DNA from: Vicugna pacos
Lineage: Eukaryota; Chordata; Mammalia; Artiodactyla; Camelidae
Length of the DNA stretch: 64,000 bases
Direction of reading: 5' to 3'
Assembly: GCF_048564905.1 (NCBI RefSeq)
Contig: NW_027328739.1
Location: 6,447,001 to 6,511,000, forward strand
The notes under the pieces were generated by a model, which saw nothing but the letters and a program-made list of their open reading frames with translations, was not told where the DNA came from and did not search any database. This document shows, one piece after another, positions 11,863 through 22,690 of the stretch (position 1 is its first letter; the number at the start of each line of letters is the position of its first letter). The translations under genes were made by a program, and so were the position numbers.

Positions 11863-11956
11863 AATTTTCTTTAATGGAAGTATTGGGGATTGAACCCATG
11901 ACCTCATGAATGCTACACACACACACATTCTACCACTGAGCTATTTCCTTTTCCCT
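11863..11956 (-). mobile_element. Diverged tRNA-Ala SINE
   Basis: Minus-strand SINE with recognisable box B ('ggggattgaacccatgacct' on the plus strand) and A box ('taccactgagctatttcc'). The anticodon region carries a small (CA) expansion at 11914-11927. No TSD and a short tail suggest an older copy. Confidence 0.85.
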
Positions 11957-12600
11957 GGGATGGTATTTGAGTTCAGCATATAAGTTCATACGTCTGTAGG
12001 AAAAGCTAAGTTTTAAAGTCACTAACACGTGTAATAGATTTTCTAGGCAGAAACTGATTTGTAGGATTCACTTGTAATCTGAAATAATATGTAGCTGAGG
12101 TTAAGGAGTTTTTTAAGTTATTTTGGAAACAATAATTTGAATCATACTTGTTAAATAGTGACATTGTTCAGCCTTGATGAAGCAAGGGAGATAATGATTC
12201 AAAGTAGAGCAATATTTAGAGATAAAGCATTTTTCAAGGGAATCATTTACAAGCTAAGGAAAATATTTATACAGACTCTTACACTGTCAAAATTGTAAAG
12301 CCGGAGCCCTCTACACAAGGCAGCGGGCACGTCCAAGAACCCGTCTGCATGTGAGAGTCTGGTTACAGACTCGTGTCGGGGGCCTGTCTGGAGGGAGATG
12401 TGTCCGGAGTCCAGGCAGGGGGCAGGGGGCAGGGGGCTGGGCAGACTCAGCAGGGAGAGGCTGGCGTTTGCGGGGCTTGCATTTAACTGAATATATTGAT
12501 CATAAAACCCCAGATTCTTCATTCTAATGTAAAAAGTTCATAGCAGGAGAGGCAGGAAGTGTACTTGTGTCTTGTACAGGGATGGCAGCACAGGAACCTC
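11957..12600. other. Unassigned DNA with small GC-rich tandem
   Basis: No gene seen. At 12415-12440 the heptamer cagggggc/cagggggx is repeated about three times. The minus-strand 91-codon frame at 12247-12522 runs through this GC-rich piece and is probably chance. Confidence 0.45.
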
Positions 12601-12890
12601 TGTGCGTGTGTGTGTCCATATGTGTATGTGTGTGTTCGAGTGTGTGCGTTTGTGTTTGTGTCTTTGTATGTCCATATGTGTTTGTGTGTCTGTGTGTCAG
12701 TTGGTGTTTCTGTGTTTGTGTATTTGTGTGTCTATGTGTTTGTGCGTCTGTGTTTTTGTGTGTCTGTATGTGAGTGTGTGTGTCCGTGGTCTGTATGTAT
12801 GTGTCTGTCTATGTGTGTTTGTGTATTTGTGTGTCTGTGTGTTTGTGTGTCTGTGGGTGTGGGTGAGTGCGTGGGTGTCTGGAGGTGGGG
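12601..12890. repeat. GT-rich low-complexity block
   Basis: About 290 bp of degenerate (TG)n interspersed with TTTG, TCTG and TATG words, ending in a GGGTG-rich segment. Strong purine-pyrimidine alternation makes Z-DNA formation plausible. Overlapping open frames here translate to Cys/Val/Phe-rich or His/Thr-rich strings and are composition artefacts. Confidence 0.9.
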
Positions 12891-13570
12891 GGTCTCAGAT
12901 TGGGGGTGGTTATAACAGGAGGCACCTCTGGGCATGCTCCCGGGGCGCAGCTCTAGCGGGAGGACTGGAAGTGGGAAGGCGGTCCCCCCCGGCCTCTCAG
13001 CCATCAGCTCCCCTAGAAGTGGAAGGAAGCTTGGATCCCCAGGGAGGTAACTGGCTGTACTCATGGTTGAGGCCAGGGATGTAACAGTTTGCTTAAGTCA
13101 GCCCAATTGCGTTAATGACAACTGATTGGACCGGAAATGGATAGTTGGTCATTTGCAAAATATTTTACTTTTTTTAATATCTATTTTAGAAATTTATTTT
13201 GAATTTAATCAATATAACCTTTCTAAGCTTATGTATAAAATGGCATAATCATGGCCAAAATTGCTTAGATTTGTGAAAATAATGTCGTTAGTTGAATAGT
13301 GAAAACAATATGCAATAATGTATATTATTGGTGTTCTTTAAAATAAACCTTACAAACTATCCATTATAATTTTCTTTCCTAGAATTTGGGCATTAAGCTA
13401 TTCACCTGACATCTTCTTTGATAAATTATATTTTGGCTTAAAGAATAAGATGATTTGTTTCATCTTAAAGCCAAATAACTGGGCTATACCTGACTTAAAG
13501 CAATTGTTTATTGTTCTTGTCACTTAGGAATCAAGAGTGATAAAAATATCTGAATCAGAAAAGCAAATTT
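12891..13570. other. No recognisable feature
   Basis: The first 170 bp are GC-rich with several CpG; the remainder is AT-rich unique DNA. No gene or repeat was identified. Confidence 0.45.
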
Positions 13571-13596
13571 GTGTGTGTGTGTGTGTGTGTGTGTGT
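13571..13596. repeat. (GT)13 microsatellite
   Basis: Thirteen uninterrupted GT units, followed by 'atta'. The purity suggests it may be length-polymorphic. Confidence 0.95.
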
Positions 13597-14900
13597 ATTA
13601 ATTTGAGGAATGGCAGCCAAGTACTTGTCTCTGTTTTTTTTTTCCCTTCCTTGGTTCTTTGTGAATGGGCCAAATCAGACCTTCTTCTGAAAGATCCAGA
13701 GAGTGGTTTGTCTTTGAACAAGAACTCACGGAAAAGACATCCGGCATTTCTTTTCTCAAATTTTAAAATACAGAGTCCCAGTATTTTCAGAGTGAATTTT
13801 AAGGTTTATGGCTCTGAAAATTGCAAGTTAAAAGGCACATTAGCGGTTATTTCTGAATGACACCAGAAATTATGGGCCAGTTCAAAACAGATTGTTGATG
13901 TCCTAATGTCACCAAAGATGCAGCAGAAGACTTTTGTAACGGAGTTTTTTGTTTATGACTATATCCTTGCCCTATGTCCCTTTTCTGCAATATCATTGAT
14001 TTTTCCTTTTAAAGAACTTATTAAAAATAATTCCCAAGGATATAATGTGGTCTGCTACTCAGAACAGGTTAACAAAAATGAAAACTTTATTTTCTGTTTC
14101 TGAGCATTGCCCATAGCAATTTAGTAGCAAGTTCAGTGCCTGGGTCTCTCCGTGACAAAAAAAAAAAAAAAATAGATGTTAAATTACTATTTATTCCTCA
14201 AAGACGCTTAATTATCAGTAGGAAAGACTTGATGGCATTTAGCGATCTTCAGATCAACATGATGTGAATTTGCATCATTTTAACAACATACAAGCGTAAA
14301 CACTACAAAACTACCTTCAGCGTGAGGTACGCCTCTCCACGCTCTCTTTCTGATTTGGCTCAGAGTACCTGGGTAACCTAGATACTGAAGTGAAATACGC
14401 CTCCATTCGAGCAGGCGGGAAATTCGTTTTCTTTGCCTTTCGTTTTCTGCATAAAAGGACTTACAGATACTTTGTAGATGAAAGGTTTTATTTATCCAAG
14501 ATTCCTTTGAACTCGTCATTTTTTTTGGCCCAAGTTATTTAGAAGGTTGTGTACAGGCGGGGACGGTCACCCTGGAACTGGAAACCATCCTTGTCAACAG
14601 CATGTAGTTAAAGGACGGTAAAATGAGCAAGGTACCAGCCTTAAAGTGGAAATTAAGTGCTCACTTTGAACAGTTATCCCTGGCTTAACTGGGTGGTTCA
14701 CTACGTGCGGTGATGGGCTTCGGGTTAGCTGACCTGCCTGTGGGCTCTGTTACTTACTTGAGTCTTCACACAAGCGAAAGACTTCTGAGCCAATGAATAA
14801 GTGTCTTTTTAAGAAGAATTTATGTGGGCTTTTGAACACTATAATCAATTGGTTAGCTTATAAATATATAAAAATATTGTAGATAATGCTTTTCCCTCTT
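13597..14900. other. No recognisable gene or repeat
   Basis: Only an A-run at about 14157-14172 stands out. Several short open frames on both strands lack any recognisable domain. Confidence 0.5.
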
Positions 14901-14902
14901 TA

Positions 14903-15028
14903 TTTGTTTTTTATTTTTATTTTTTTTTGTTTTTCCCCCAACAGAGGCACTGGGGATTGAACCCAGGACCTTGCACACGCCAAGCATGTGCTCTGCCACT
15001 GAGCTCTAACTCTTTCCCCTTTGTTTTT
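14903..15028 (-). mobile_element. tRNA-Ala SINE
   Basis: Minus-strand SINE body at about 14912-15019 with box B ('ggggattgaacccaggacc'), an anticodon-region variant ('acgccaagcatgtg') and the A-box end ('ccactgagctctaactc'). The T-rich tail complement is at the left. A low-complexity direct repeat tttgttttt at 14903-14911 and 15020-15028 may be the TSD but could be coincidence. Confidence 0.9.
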
Positions 15029-16099
15029 GATCTCACAATGCTTTCCTATTTTAGCCCTTGGGAGAGCGAACATTCCTGTGATTACTGCTATTTTCCAGAG
15101 TCTCCTGTCATTCTTCTGTCTTCTGTTAGTGATTACATTAAGCTCAACAGTATTTAACTACATTTTTCACAGTTGGTTATTAATGAATGCCTCATTTTAT
15201 CTGTAGCATTACTTGGCCAACAAAACTGCTGGGAAGTTAATCACCTGGCAGATTTTTAAAGGATGAAATGGAAGGAAATGGCTTTTGCTGTTAAATTGTC
15301 ATGCAGACACACTTTTGTCATTACAGGAGAACAACAGATCCCTTTGATAACTCAGCCAAGCAAGTCAGCTGCTCCCTATTGTTCAGATGCCTGATGGAAT
15401 ATTCACAAAACCGAAATCCTGTGGGGTCTGGAACCTACGGGTTGGCAATTTGGACGGTATTTGATTATGTCCTTTGTAGATTGCTCCTGTTTTTTGAACC
15501 TGGCTGAGGAAAGAATGTTTATATTTTGACCTGCTGGGCTCCTCTCATTTAAAAGAGGATAAATGGCTTCCACAAATCAAGGCACCCCAGGGGGCAGAGG
15601 TTACCTGCCAAACAATGGCCGGGAGACTCCTCGCTGCAGGCACAATGCAGGCTGCCTGGTTCAGGCAGTTAAGTTGTGGGGAAAGATGTTCAGGAACGGG
15701 CAATTCCTGAAAGGTAACTGTGCTTACAGGCTCAGATTCCTGTCTTCCTTGGCTCATTGAAAAAGTTCTCTATGAAAACACTGCGGCAATAGCCTGAAGA
15801 TTTTTAATTAGGAGCTTTCTGTGTGCTGTTAGGGAGACAGTCAAGCACCATCTCCATCACAGGGTGGTTGGATTTAGGGACAGAAACACACAATGCCCAG
15901 TTACCTGTGAATTTCAGAAAACAAGCACGTGCTGTGTGCTTTGTGTTTTATCTGGAGATCCTGCATTTGAGTACTGTTTTTTAAATTTCACATATAAGTT
16001 GGATTTATTTCCTGTTGCAGACAGTAAAGGGAGAATTCACAAACATAGCACATTGTAAGTCAAATTGATATCATTATGTTATTTTGCCAACATTCTGTC
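15029..16099. other. No recognisable gene or repeat
   Basis: Unique-looking DNA. Short overlapping open frames near 15545-15760 on both strands have no domains; I do not support them. Confidence 0.45.
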
Positions 16100-16702
16100 A
16101 CCAGGGCTGTTGCTCCAGAAACATACCCTTGCCCATTTCTCGAATGGAAACCAATATTCTCATCTAAGTTTCAGGAGAAAGCTGCAAAGGGAAGAATAAG
16201 AACATGTTAGAACCACTGAAGCCCAAGATGGCAGAGGATCTGACATCCAGGGGACCTTGAGCCTCATTAAGCGCTCATTGTAATGTATCAGCTGCTGAAT
16301 GGCACACCCACCAGCACCATGACAGTTTACAGTTGCCATGAAAACAGCTGGAAAGCCCACACAAGGACAGAAAAGGAGACTTGCATCAGTTCCCAGTCCA
16401 CACCCTGTTCTCAGATGACCCATGAGTATACCTCCCAATTTTTCCAATCCCCTCCCTTTTCCTCAACCCTCCTTGTTCATGTGGTGTCTTTGTCTGAATT
16501 GGGTTGAGAAGTTAATTTGTGAACTAAGTTCTTGTTCCTCCGTTCTTTGGCCATTGAATAAAGCCCATGGTGGTACACTCTCAGTTTCAGGGTCTTTATC
16601 GGCTCCATGAATCTGGGTGGAAAAGGAACCTCACCAGCTGAGATGAGGGGTCTCGGCTCAGGTTAGGACCTGGGTGCCAGTCTGGTCCACCAAGTTGGTG
16701 AC
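16100..16702 (+). mobile_element. Endogenous retrovirus LTR fossil, class I-like
   Basis: A plus-strand LTR-like sequence with a poly-A signal at 16556-16561 (AATAAA in 'ttgaataaagcc') followed by a U5-like segment. Its U3-like part ('ccaggggaccttgagcctca', then 'gcaccatgacagtttacag') is recognisably related to that of the solo LTR at 18954-20426, which lies in the opposite orientation. Left and right ends are approximate; the right end may be at '...ttggtgaca' near 16702. It is a decayed fossil with no internal viral genes seen. Family assignment to class I (gammaretrovirus-like) is inferred. Confidence 0.55.
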
Positions 16703-16734
16703 AATTCCATCTAAGTTAGTTTGGGGAAGTTTTC

Positions 16735-17069
16735 AGAATCTTTCAAAATATTTCAAGCCTGAGTCCCTATTAGATTCTCACCTAGAAAACTAATAAAAGT
16801 CATCAAGGTGTGATCAAGGCAGACTTTATGTTTCCCCTCAGCTTAGCTAAACTTAAATCAGGCTTCTTCTTGACCCTAAGAACCTGAGCTCCTCTTTTTT
16901 GGAGGATTTGTGTTTGAAAACTTGCAATTGTAAAATTTTTCTCTGCTCCTTTGAGATGTAAAACTTCTCCAGTCCTCTTGCCAGTTTCAAAGCAATGTTT
17001 TCCCAATGACCTGGGAGTCACCCCTTTGAAATGTAATCATAGAAGGAACTGATGCCCCTCCTCCCAGCC

Positions 17070-17103
<34 letters not shown>

Positions 17104-17300
17104 GAGGGGGGTGGTCCAACTTCAGCAACAGTTAGCACACAGATGCTCTAACCACCTTGATCAACTTCCCTCCTGAACACCTTTATGTAATTTTCCATCA
17201 GCTCATCCTAATGCTTAAAAACCCCTCTCGCCTTCTGTCTCAGCAGACTTGAGCCCAGTCCTATACTGAAATCTCTCTCCTCTATGGCAGTGGCCCAGAG
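16735..17300 (+). mobile_element. Second LTR-like fossil
   Basis: A plus-strand stretch resembling a retroviral LTR: 'aggcttcttcttgaccctaa' and 'gccagtttcaaagcaatgtt' in a U3-like part, then a short A-rich box and 'acccctctcgccttctgtct' into an R/U5-like part near 17220-17290. It directly follows the preceding LTR fossil but appears to be a different family. A (GT)n tract (17072-17102) lies inside it. It is broken and old; ends are approximate. Confidence 0.45.
17072..17102. repeat. (TG)n microsatellite
   Basis: About 15 uninterrupted TG units within the LTR-like fossil. Confidence 0.95.
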
Positions 17301-17727
17301 AAAATCATATTATTATTTTTAAAAAATAACCAGTACATTTTTACTTTGACAGGTAAGGCAAGCCCTGGGCTTTGCACTTTTTCCAAGGGATTCTGATACA
17401 GACCCAAGTGTGAGAACCACATTTTACAAACCACCACAGCCTTAAGTCTTAAAATCTATGTGTAGGTAGGGTACAATTTATAGTGCTCTGAGAAATATCA
17501 TTCCTTTATCCCAAGGGCATCTTGTTAAATGGAAAAAAAAAAGTTGTCCATTGTTTTCTTTGTTCTTTTGTCCAGCTCAGTCTAGTAATGGCTCTCAGCC
17601 TATTAACAAGCCTGACCTGGATTCAAGGAACACGGCCTGCACCCTCAGTGAGTGGCCTAGTGCAGCCATCATCTGATGAGGAGAAACTGGAGGGGAGAGG
17701 GAAGAGAGGAGGGTGGAGCCAGAGATA
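17301..17727. other. No recognisable feature
   Basis: No gene or transposon identified; an A-run is present at 17531-17541. Confidence 0.4.
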
Positions 17728-18050
17728 GAAAGAAAAATACCATGTGATACCCCTTACATGTGGAGTCTGGGAAAAAAAAAGGACTCAAATGAACTCATTT
17801 ACAAAAGAGAAACAGACTCACAGACAGAGAGAACAAAGTTATGGTTACTAGTGGGTAAAGGAGGTAGGAAGGGATAAATTAGGAATTTGAAATTTGCACC
17901 TTTTGGGGAGTTATGGAAATGTGAGCTGTCTAGATTGTGGTGGTGGTTACACAGGTGTAGACATCTATCAAAATTCATCCAGTTGTAACTCTGAAATATG
18001 TGTAGCTTACTGCACAGGACTCAGGCCACAAAAAAGGTGCTAAAATAAAA
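17728..18050 (+). mobile_element. L1 3' end, plus strand, L1M-type distal tail
   Basis: Starts at the ORF2 C-terminal coding end ('agaaagaaaaataccatgtg') and continues through a 3' UTR. The proximal part ('gggaagggataaattagga'-like) matches the young L1s. The distal part ('attgtggtggtggttacaca', 'catctatcaaaattcatcc') is of the older L1M type, ending in an AATAAA-like tail at about 18045. No TSD was found. Confidence 0.85.
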
Positions 18051-18514
18051 GAGGAACAGAGTGTGGAAGATGTGATGGTCCTTGTTTCCTCCAGTCCACT
18101 CACTCCTTGAGAAAAGCCTGCTCACATCATCCCGGTGGTGCCTTGGTTTGCTTGTGTGGGTTGCTTATCAAGAAGATGGTGCCCTATTCATCTTTTGTTT
18201 GTCTCAGTACAGTGCCTGGTAATAAATAAAAGCTTAATAAAATATTCATTTCTTTCTCTAGACTTTGGCAGGATTTTCCTCACCTTCTCAGTGTGTATTC
18301 TAACCAAGCCTCCTTTCATGCTTGGCATGATATAAAATTAATTTAACTTTTGATGTGAAGTTTTTCTGTGGACTTGGTTTAATGATGCGGCTGGGAGAAT
18401 ATTCTCAATTAGAATGGGGAGGAGATTAGTACCTTTGTCTTTCATTCCTAGCAAATGAATTGCCAATTCTAAATGACTTAATGCATTTTAAAGTAGCATT
18501 CATCAGATCTAGTT

Positions 18515-18620
18515 ATTTTCAGTTGAGGAAACAAACTCAGACAGAAGACCTCACCTGCCCCAGGTCACAGAGCCGAGTGGTTCTAAATTAGTACTCACCA
18601 TCTGACCCCTGATCATTCAG
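18515..18620 (-). mobile_element. MIR SINE fragment
   Basis: The plus strand reads as the complement of MIR: 'ttgaggaaacaaactcag' then 'ccccaggtcacagagccgag'. MIR is an ancient tRNA-derived SINE shared by all mammals. Only the core is left. Confidence 0.75.
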
Positions 18621-18770
18621 TCCTAATTTATCTGTTCATCCAACAGTTGCTTACTATGTGTCATGCACTGTATTACATGTTAAGGATACAAAAACAGATA
18701 TGTGGTTCCTGTACATTATAGCTCAGATGGGGAGACAAAAGAAATTACACCAATGCAAGAACCCTTGTTA
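18621..18770. repeat. Ancient mammalian interspersed repeat
   Basis: 'gttcatccaacagttgctta' to 'gggagacaaaagaaattaca' resembles the very common 'tattgagcacctactatgtg' type old repeat that often sits beside MIR/L2. I do not name the family. Confidence 0.45.
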
Positions 18771-18949
18771 AATTCTTCAACAAAATAAGACCAAATGTTT
18801 CCTTCTACTGAACTTCTAATGACTGTTCTTTCTCAAAGACTTTGTATTAATATGTTGTTTTCAAAAATCAAATGTTAAAATTCATAATTGTCAAAATTTG
18901 GAAGCAACCCAGCCATAATGTTCTTTAAGAGGTGAATAGATAAACAGCG

Positions 18950-20430
18950 GTATTGTTACTGGAGAGTATGTTCTTGTCGCAGGAAGAATTCAGACAAGAC
19001 ACGGAGGTCAAGAAAGTAAAGTGAGGATTTATTAAGGGATGGAGAGCACACTCTCAACGGGAGGTGGGCAGGCTCAGGTGAGCGGCTGCCCTGAGTGTTT
19101 TTGGCAAGTTGGTCACATAGAGTGTAAAAATGAATGGGCAGCATACAACTTAATAAGAAAAAAACAAACAACCCCAATCCAAAAACGGACAGAAGACCTA
19201 AACAAGCAATTCTCCAAGGAAGACATACAAATGATCAATAGGCACATGAAAAAAATGCTCAATATCACTAATTATCAGAGAAATGCAAATCCAAACTACA
19301 ATGAGGTATCACCTTACACCAGCCAGAATGGCCATCATTAAAAGTCCACAAGTGACAAATGCTGGAGAGGCTGTGGAGAAAAGGGAGCCCTCCTACACTG
19401 CTGGTGGTAGTGCAGCTTGCTGCAGCCACTGTGGAAAACAGTATGGAGATTCCTCAAAAGACTAGGAATAGGCTTACCATATGACCCAGGAATCCCACTC
19501 CTGGGCATATATCCAGAAGGAACCCTACTTCAGGATGACACCAGCACCCCAATTTTCATAGCAGCACTATGTACAATAGCCAAGAAATGGAAACAGCCTA
19601 AATGTCCATCAACAGATGACTGGATAAAGAAGATGTATATTTATACAATGGAATACTACTCAGCTATAAAAACCAACATCATAATGCCATTTGCAGCAAC
19701 TTGGATGTCCCTAGAGAATGTCACTCTAAGTGAAGTAAGCCAGAAAGAGAAAGAAAAATACCACATGAGATCACTCATATGTGGAATCTAAAGAAAAAGA
19801 ACATAAATACAAAACAGGAACAGACTCACAGACATAGAATACAAACTTGTGGTTGCCAAGGGGGTGGGGGTGGGAAGGGACAGACTGGGAGTTCAAAATT
19901 TGTAGATACTGACAGGCATATGCATAATAGATAAACAAGATTATATTGTATAGCACAGGGAAATATACACAGGATCTTATGGTAGCTCACAGAGAAAAAA
20001 ATGTGGCAATGCATATGTATATGTTCATGTATAACTAAGAAATTGTGCTCTACACTGGAATTTGACACAATATTGTAAAATGACTATAACTCAATAAAAA
20101 AAATTTTTAAAAAATGAATGGGCAGAATATTCATTGGGGAGGGAGGGGTTTGGTGTTGCATTCCCTGATTTTCATTCTGAGTCCACCTTCCCAACGGAGG
20201 AGGGATTTTTGTCCTTATTCAGTCTTGATTGAAAGTGTCATGATGAGTACTTCTAATCTGAAAGGCTAATTTTATTGTAATGAGTGTATAATGGGGCTCA
20301 AGGTCCACTGGAAGTTGAATTTTCTACCGTCTTGGGCCCCACTGGTTCTAACCAGTTGATGTTATATCCTCAATGGCTGTGTCATTCTTTTTATGACTGT
20401 GATGTGACCCCTTCCCTCCTGTCACAGTAT
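18950..20430 (-). mobile_element. Solo LTR fossil of a class I-like ERV, nested
   Basis: The LTR runs TG...CA from 18954 to 20426 and is flanked by the 4-bp duplication gtat at 18950-18953 and 20427-20430, as expected for class I retroviruses. On the minus strand its poly-A signal AATAAA lies near 19030-19040, close to the U5 end. Without the L1 inserted at 19142 it is roughly 490 bp long. No internal viral genes are present, so it is a solo LTR left by recombination. It inserted into the L1M around it and was later hit by a younger L1. Confidence 0.85.
19126..20125 (+). mobile_element. Younger L1 (lineage A) with 16-bp TSD
   Basis: The body at 19142-20109 holds the ORF2 C-terminus and a complete lineage A 3' UTR ending in ATGACTATAACTCAATAAAA plus a short A/T tail. 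A perfect 16-bp duplication, aaaaatgaatgggcag, lies at 19126-19141 and 20110-20125. In the ORF2 part the frame opens with AYNLIRKKQTTPIQKRTEDL, passes EYYSAIKTNIIMPFAATW and ends HMRSLICGI with its stop at 19789-19791. It is not open throughout: frame changes and an internal stop around 19340-19420 break it. It sits inside the solo LTR, so it is the youngest layer at this point. Confidence 0.95.
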
Positions 20431-20982
20431 ATCCTCAAAATGGAATATTATTCAGTGGAAAATAGAATTGAACTATTGAGTCATGAAAAGACATGGAGGA
20501 AACTTAAATGTACATTACTGAGTGAATGAAGCCAGTCTGGATGGCTACATAGTCTATGATTTCAACTATATGACATTCTAGAAAAGTCAAAACTATGGAG
20601 ACAATAAAAAGATCAATGGTTGCCTGGAGTTTGATGGGGTGGGAGGAATAGGTGTGGAGGACAGGATTTTTTGGGAAGTGAAAATACTCTGTTTGATGCT
20701 ATAGTGGTGGTGTACCAATGTCACTAAATTTTGTCCAATCCCATAGAACGTACAACACCAAGAGTAAGCCCTGATGTAAACTATGGACTCTGGGTGACAA
20801 TGATGTATCAGTGTAGGTTCATCAGTTGTAACAAATGTACCATCTTGTAGGGGACAATGAAACTAGTGGTGGTGATAATTTGTGGGGACAGGGGAATATG
20901 GGAAATCTCTGTACCTTCCTCTCAATTATGTGGTGAATTTAAAACTGCTCTAAAAATTTCTATTAAAACAAATCTTAATACA

Positions 20983-21063
20983 GACCTTTGCTTTTTTAAA
21001 TTGAAGTATAGTCAATTTACAATGTTGTATCAATTTCTGGTGTACAGCTTCATGTTTCAGTCA

Positions 21064-21110
<47 letters not shown>

Positions 21111-21681
21111 CCCTTTTCATATTCTTTTTCATTATAGGTGACTACAAGATATTGAAAATTCCCTGTGCTATACAGGAGAAATGTATTGTTTATCTGTTTT
21201 ATATATAGTAGTTAGTATCTGCAAATCTTGAACTCCCAGTTTATCCCTTCCCACCACCTTTTCCGCCAGTAACCATAAGTTTGTTTCCTAACTGTGTGAG
21301 TCTGTTTCTGTTTTGTAAATAATTTCATTTTTCTTCTTTTTAAGATTCCACATATGGAATAGCATATGGTATTTTTCTTTCTCTTTCTGGCTGACTTCAC
21401 TTAAGTTATGATCTCCAGGTCCATCCATGTTGTTACAAGTGGCACTATTTTATTCTTTTTTATGACTGAGTAGTATTCCATTGTATAAATCTACCACAGT
21501 TTCTTTATCCAGTCATCTGTCGATGGACACTTAGGTTGCTTTCATGTCCTAGTTATTGTAAATAGTGCTGCTGTGAACATTGGGGTTCATGTGTATTTTC
21601 AAATTAGAGCTTCCTTTGGATGTATGCCCAGGAGTGGGATTGCTGGGTCTTAGGTTAAGTCTATTCTTGACTTTTGCTTTT
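20983..21681 (-). mobile_element. L1 3' end (lineage B) with 13-bp TSD
   Basis: Minus-strand L1 body at about 20996-21668, directly abutting the old L1M tail. A near-perfect duplication, gac[c/t]tttgctttt, lies at 20983-20995 and 21669-21681. The 3' UTR holds about 20 TA units (21069-21109). The ORF2 end follows, truncated near 21668. Confidence 0.9.
21069..21109. repeat. (TA)20 microsatellite inside L1
   Basis: About 20 uninterrupted TA units at the L1 3'-UTR position that carries TA/CA tracts in several other copies in this window. Confidence 0.95.
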
Positions 21682-22035
21682 GGTTAATTTGTACTCCAGC
21701 TCAGTATTTTAAAAGGAGTTTGATTGTTCCTTGAGAATGAGCTTCTGGCAAGTTGTGCCTGGTTTCTTGAAATCTTTGCTTTTTCTCTTTGCACAGATCC
21801 ACCCACTCACCCAGCCCGACATAGATGGCCTGAAATTTGAGACCCAGCAGTTTCCCTTTGTGTGGGAGATTTGGACCATAAAAATGACCCTGCAAACTGA
21901 AATCATGCAAAACAATCATGTTCGATCGTGCAGACGATAACATTCTGAATGAAGAATTCTGACAGGATTTAGAGTAAGATGGGAAAATGGGGAGGGAAAA
22001 AGAAAGAATATTCACAACTCATCATGCATTTATTG
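21682..22035. other. Unique DNA with an exon-like patch
   Basis: At about 21775-21798 a pyrimidine-rich tract ends in 'ctctttgcacag', a good splice-acceptor shape, followed by an open plus-strand stretch to 21940. I do not recognise the predicted peptide and see no matching donor, so this is recorded only as a possibility. Confidence 0.2.
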
Positions 22036-22239
22036 TCCTAGAGGAAGGTTTTTCAGAATCAATACCGCTGACATTTTGGCCCAGGTAATTCTTGCAAGGG
22101 CTGTGCTGTGCGCCGTGGGATGTGTAACAGCATCCCTGGCCTCTACCTGCTACATGCTAGTAGGATTCTCCGAGTGTGACAAACTAAAGCACCCCTGGTG
22201 AGGCAAAATCTCCCCATACTGACAACCACTGTGCTAGAG
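22036..22239 (+). mobile_element. MER5A (hAT-Charlie) DNA transposon
   Basis: The body at 22044-22231 contains the characteristic words 'ctgacattttggcccagg', 'gcatccctggcctctacc' and the terminal 'gacaaccactg'. It is flanked by an 8-bp target duplication with one mismatch (tcctagag at 22036-22043, tgctagag at 22232-22239), as hAT elements make. It is a short non-autonomous relic shared across eutherians. Confidence 0.92.
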
Positions 22240-22309
22240 GGAATATTTAGATGGGCCTCACAGAAGTGAAATCTTAGATTTAGTATTCTTAGAAGCATCA
22301 TACAGATTT

Positions 22310-22690
22310 TTTTTTAAATAGACTTTTTTTAACAGCAGTTTCAGATTTACAGCAGAATTGAGCAGAAAATACAGAGTTCGCACAGAGCCCTCCCCACCCA
22401 CACACATACACTCCCCCACCCTCAGCCTTCCTCATCAGGACGGCATATTTGGTACAATCAATGAACCAACACGGGCACATTGTTATCAACCAAAGTCCAT
22501 AGTTTACATTAGGGTCCACTCTTGATGTTGTACATCATACGGGTTTTGACAAATGCATGATGACATGCAGCCAACACTATAGCATCATACAGAATAAATT
22601 CATTGCCGTAAAAATCCCTTGTGCTCCATCTATTCATCCCTCCCTCCCTCCCTCTCCCCAGACCCCTGGGAACCACGATCTTTTTATTCC
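22310..22690 (-). mobile_element. L1M 3'-UTR remnant
   Basis: The plus strand is the complement of an L1M 3' UTR: 'cagcagtttcagatttacag', 'caatgaaccaacacggg', 'ccatagtttacattagggt', 'ctcttgatgttgtacatca', 'tatgcatcataca'-like words, and a (TCCC)n tract at 22627-22652. It is the same 3'-UTR family as the plus-strand piece at 20740-20980, here in the opposite orientation. Confidence 0.8.

Larger units (their letters stand above)
18876..20985 (+). mobile_element. Old L1M 3' end split by later insertions
   Basis: Left part 18876-18953 ('aaatttggaagcaacccagc') and right part 20427-20985 ('aaaatggaatattattcag', 'tacaacaccaagagtaagcc', 'tgggaaatctctgtacctt') join to a single L1M ORF2-end/3' UTR in plus orientation once the intervening LTR is set aside. 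The right part ends in a short A-rich stretch at about 20960-20985. It is the oldest layer in this nest. Confidence 0.85.

Noticed and set aside
12559-13084. Overlapping open frames of up to 170 codons on plus and 110 on minus
   Set aside because: They translate the GT-rich low-complexity block into Cys/Val-rich or His/Thr-rich strings, as expected from composition alone.
15545-15760. Overlapping 65-70-codon frames on both strands
   Set aside because: No domain and no constraint visible; both-strand openness over such a short length is common by chance.
21731-21940. Coding exon with acceptor 'ctctttgcacag'
   Set aside because: One acceptor-like site without a donor, homologue or flanking exon is not enough; kept only as a note in the region entry.
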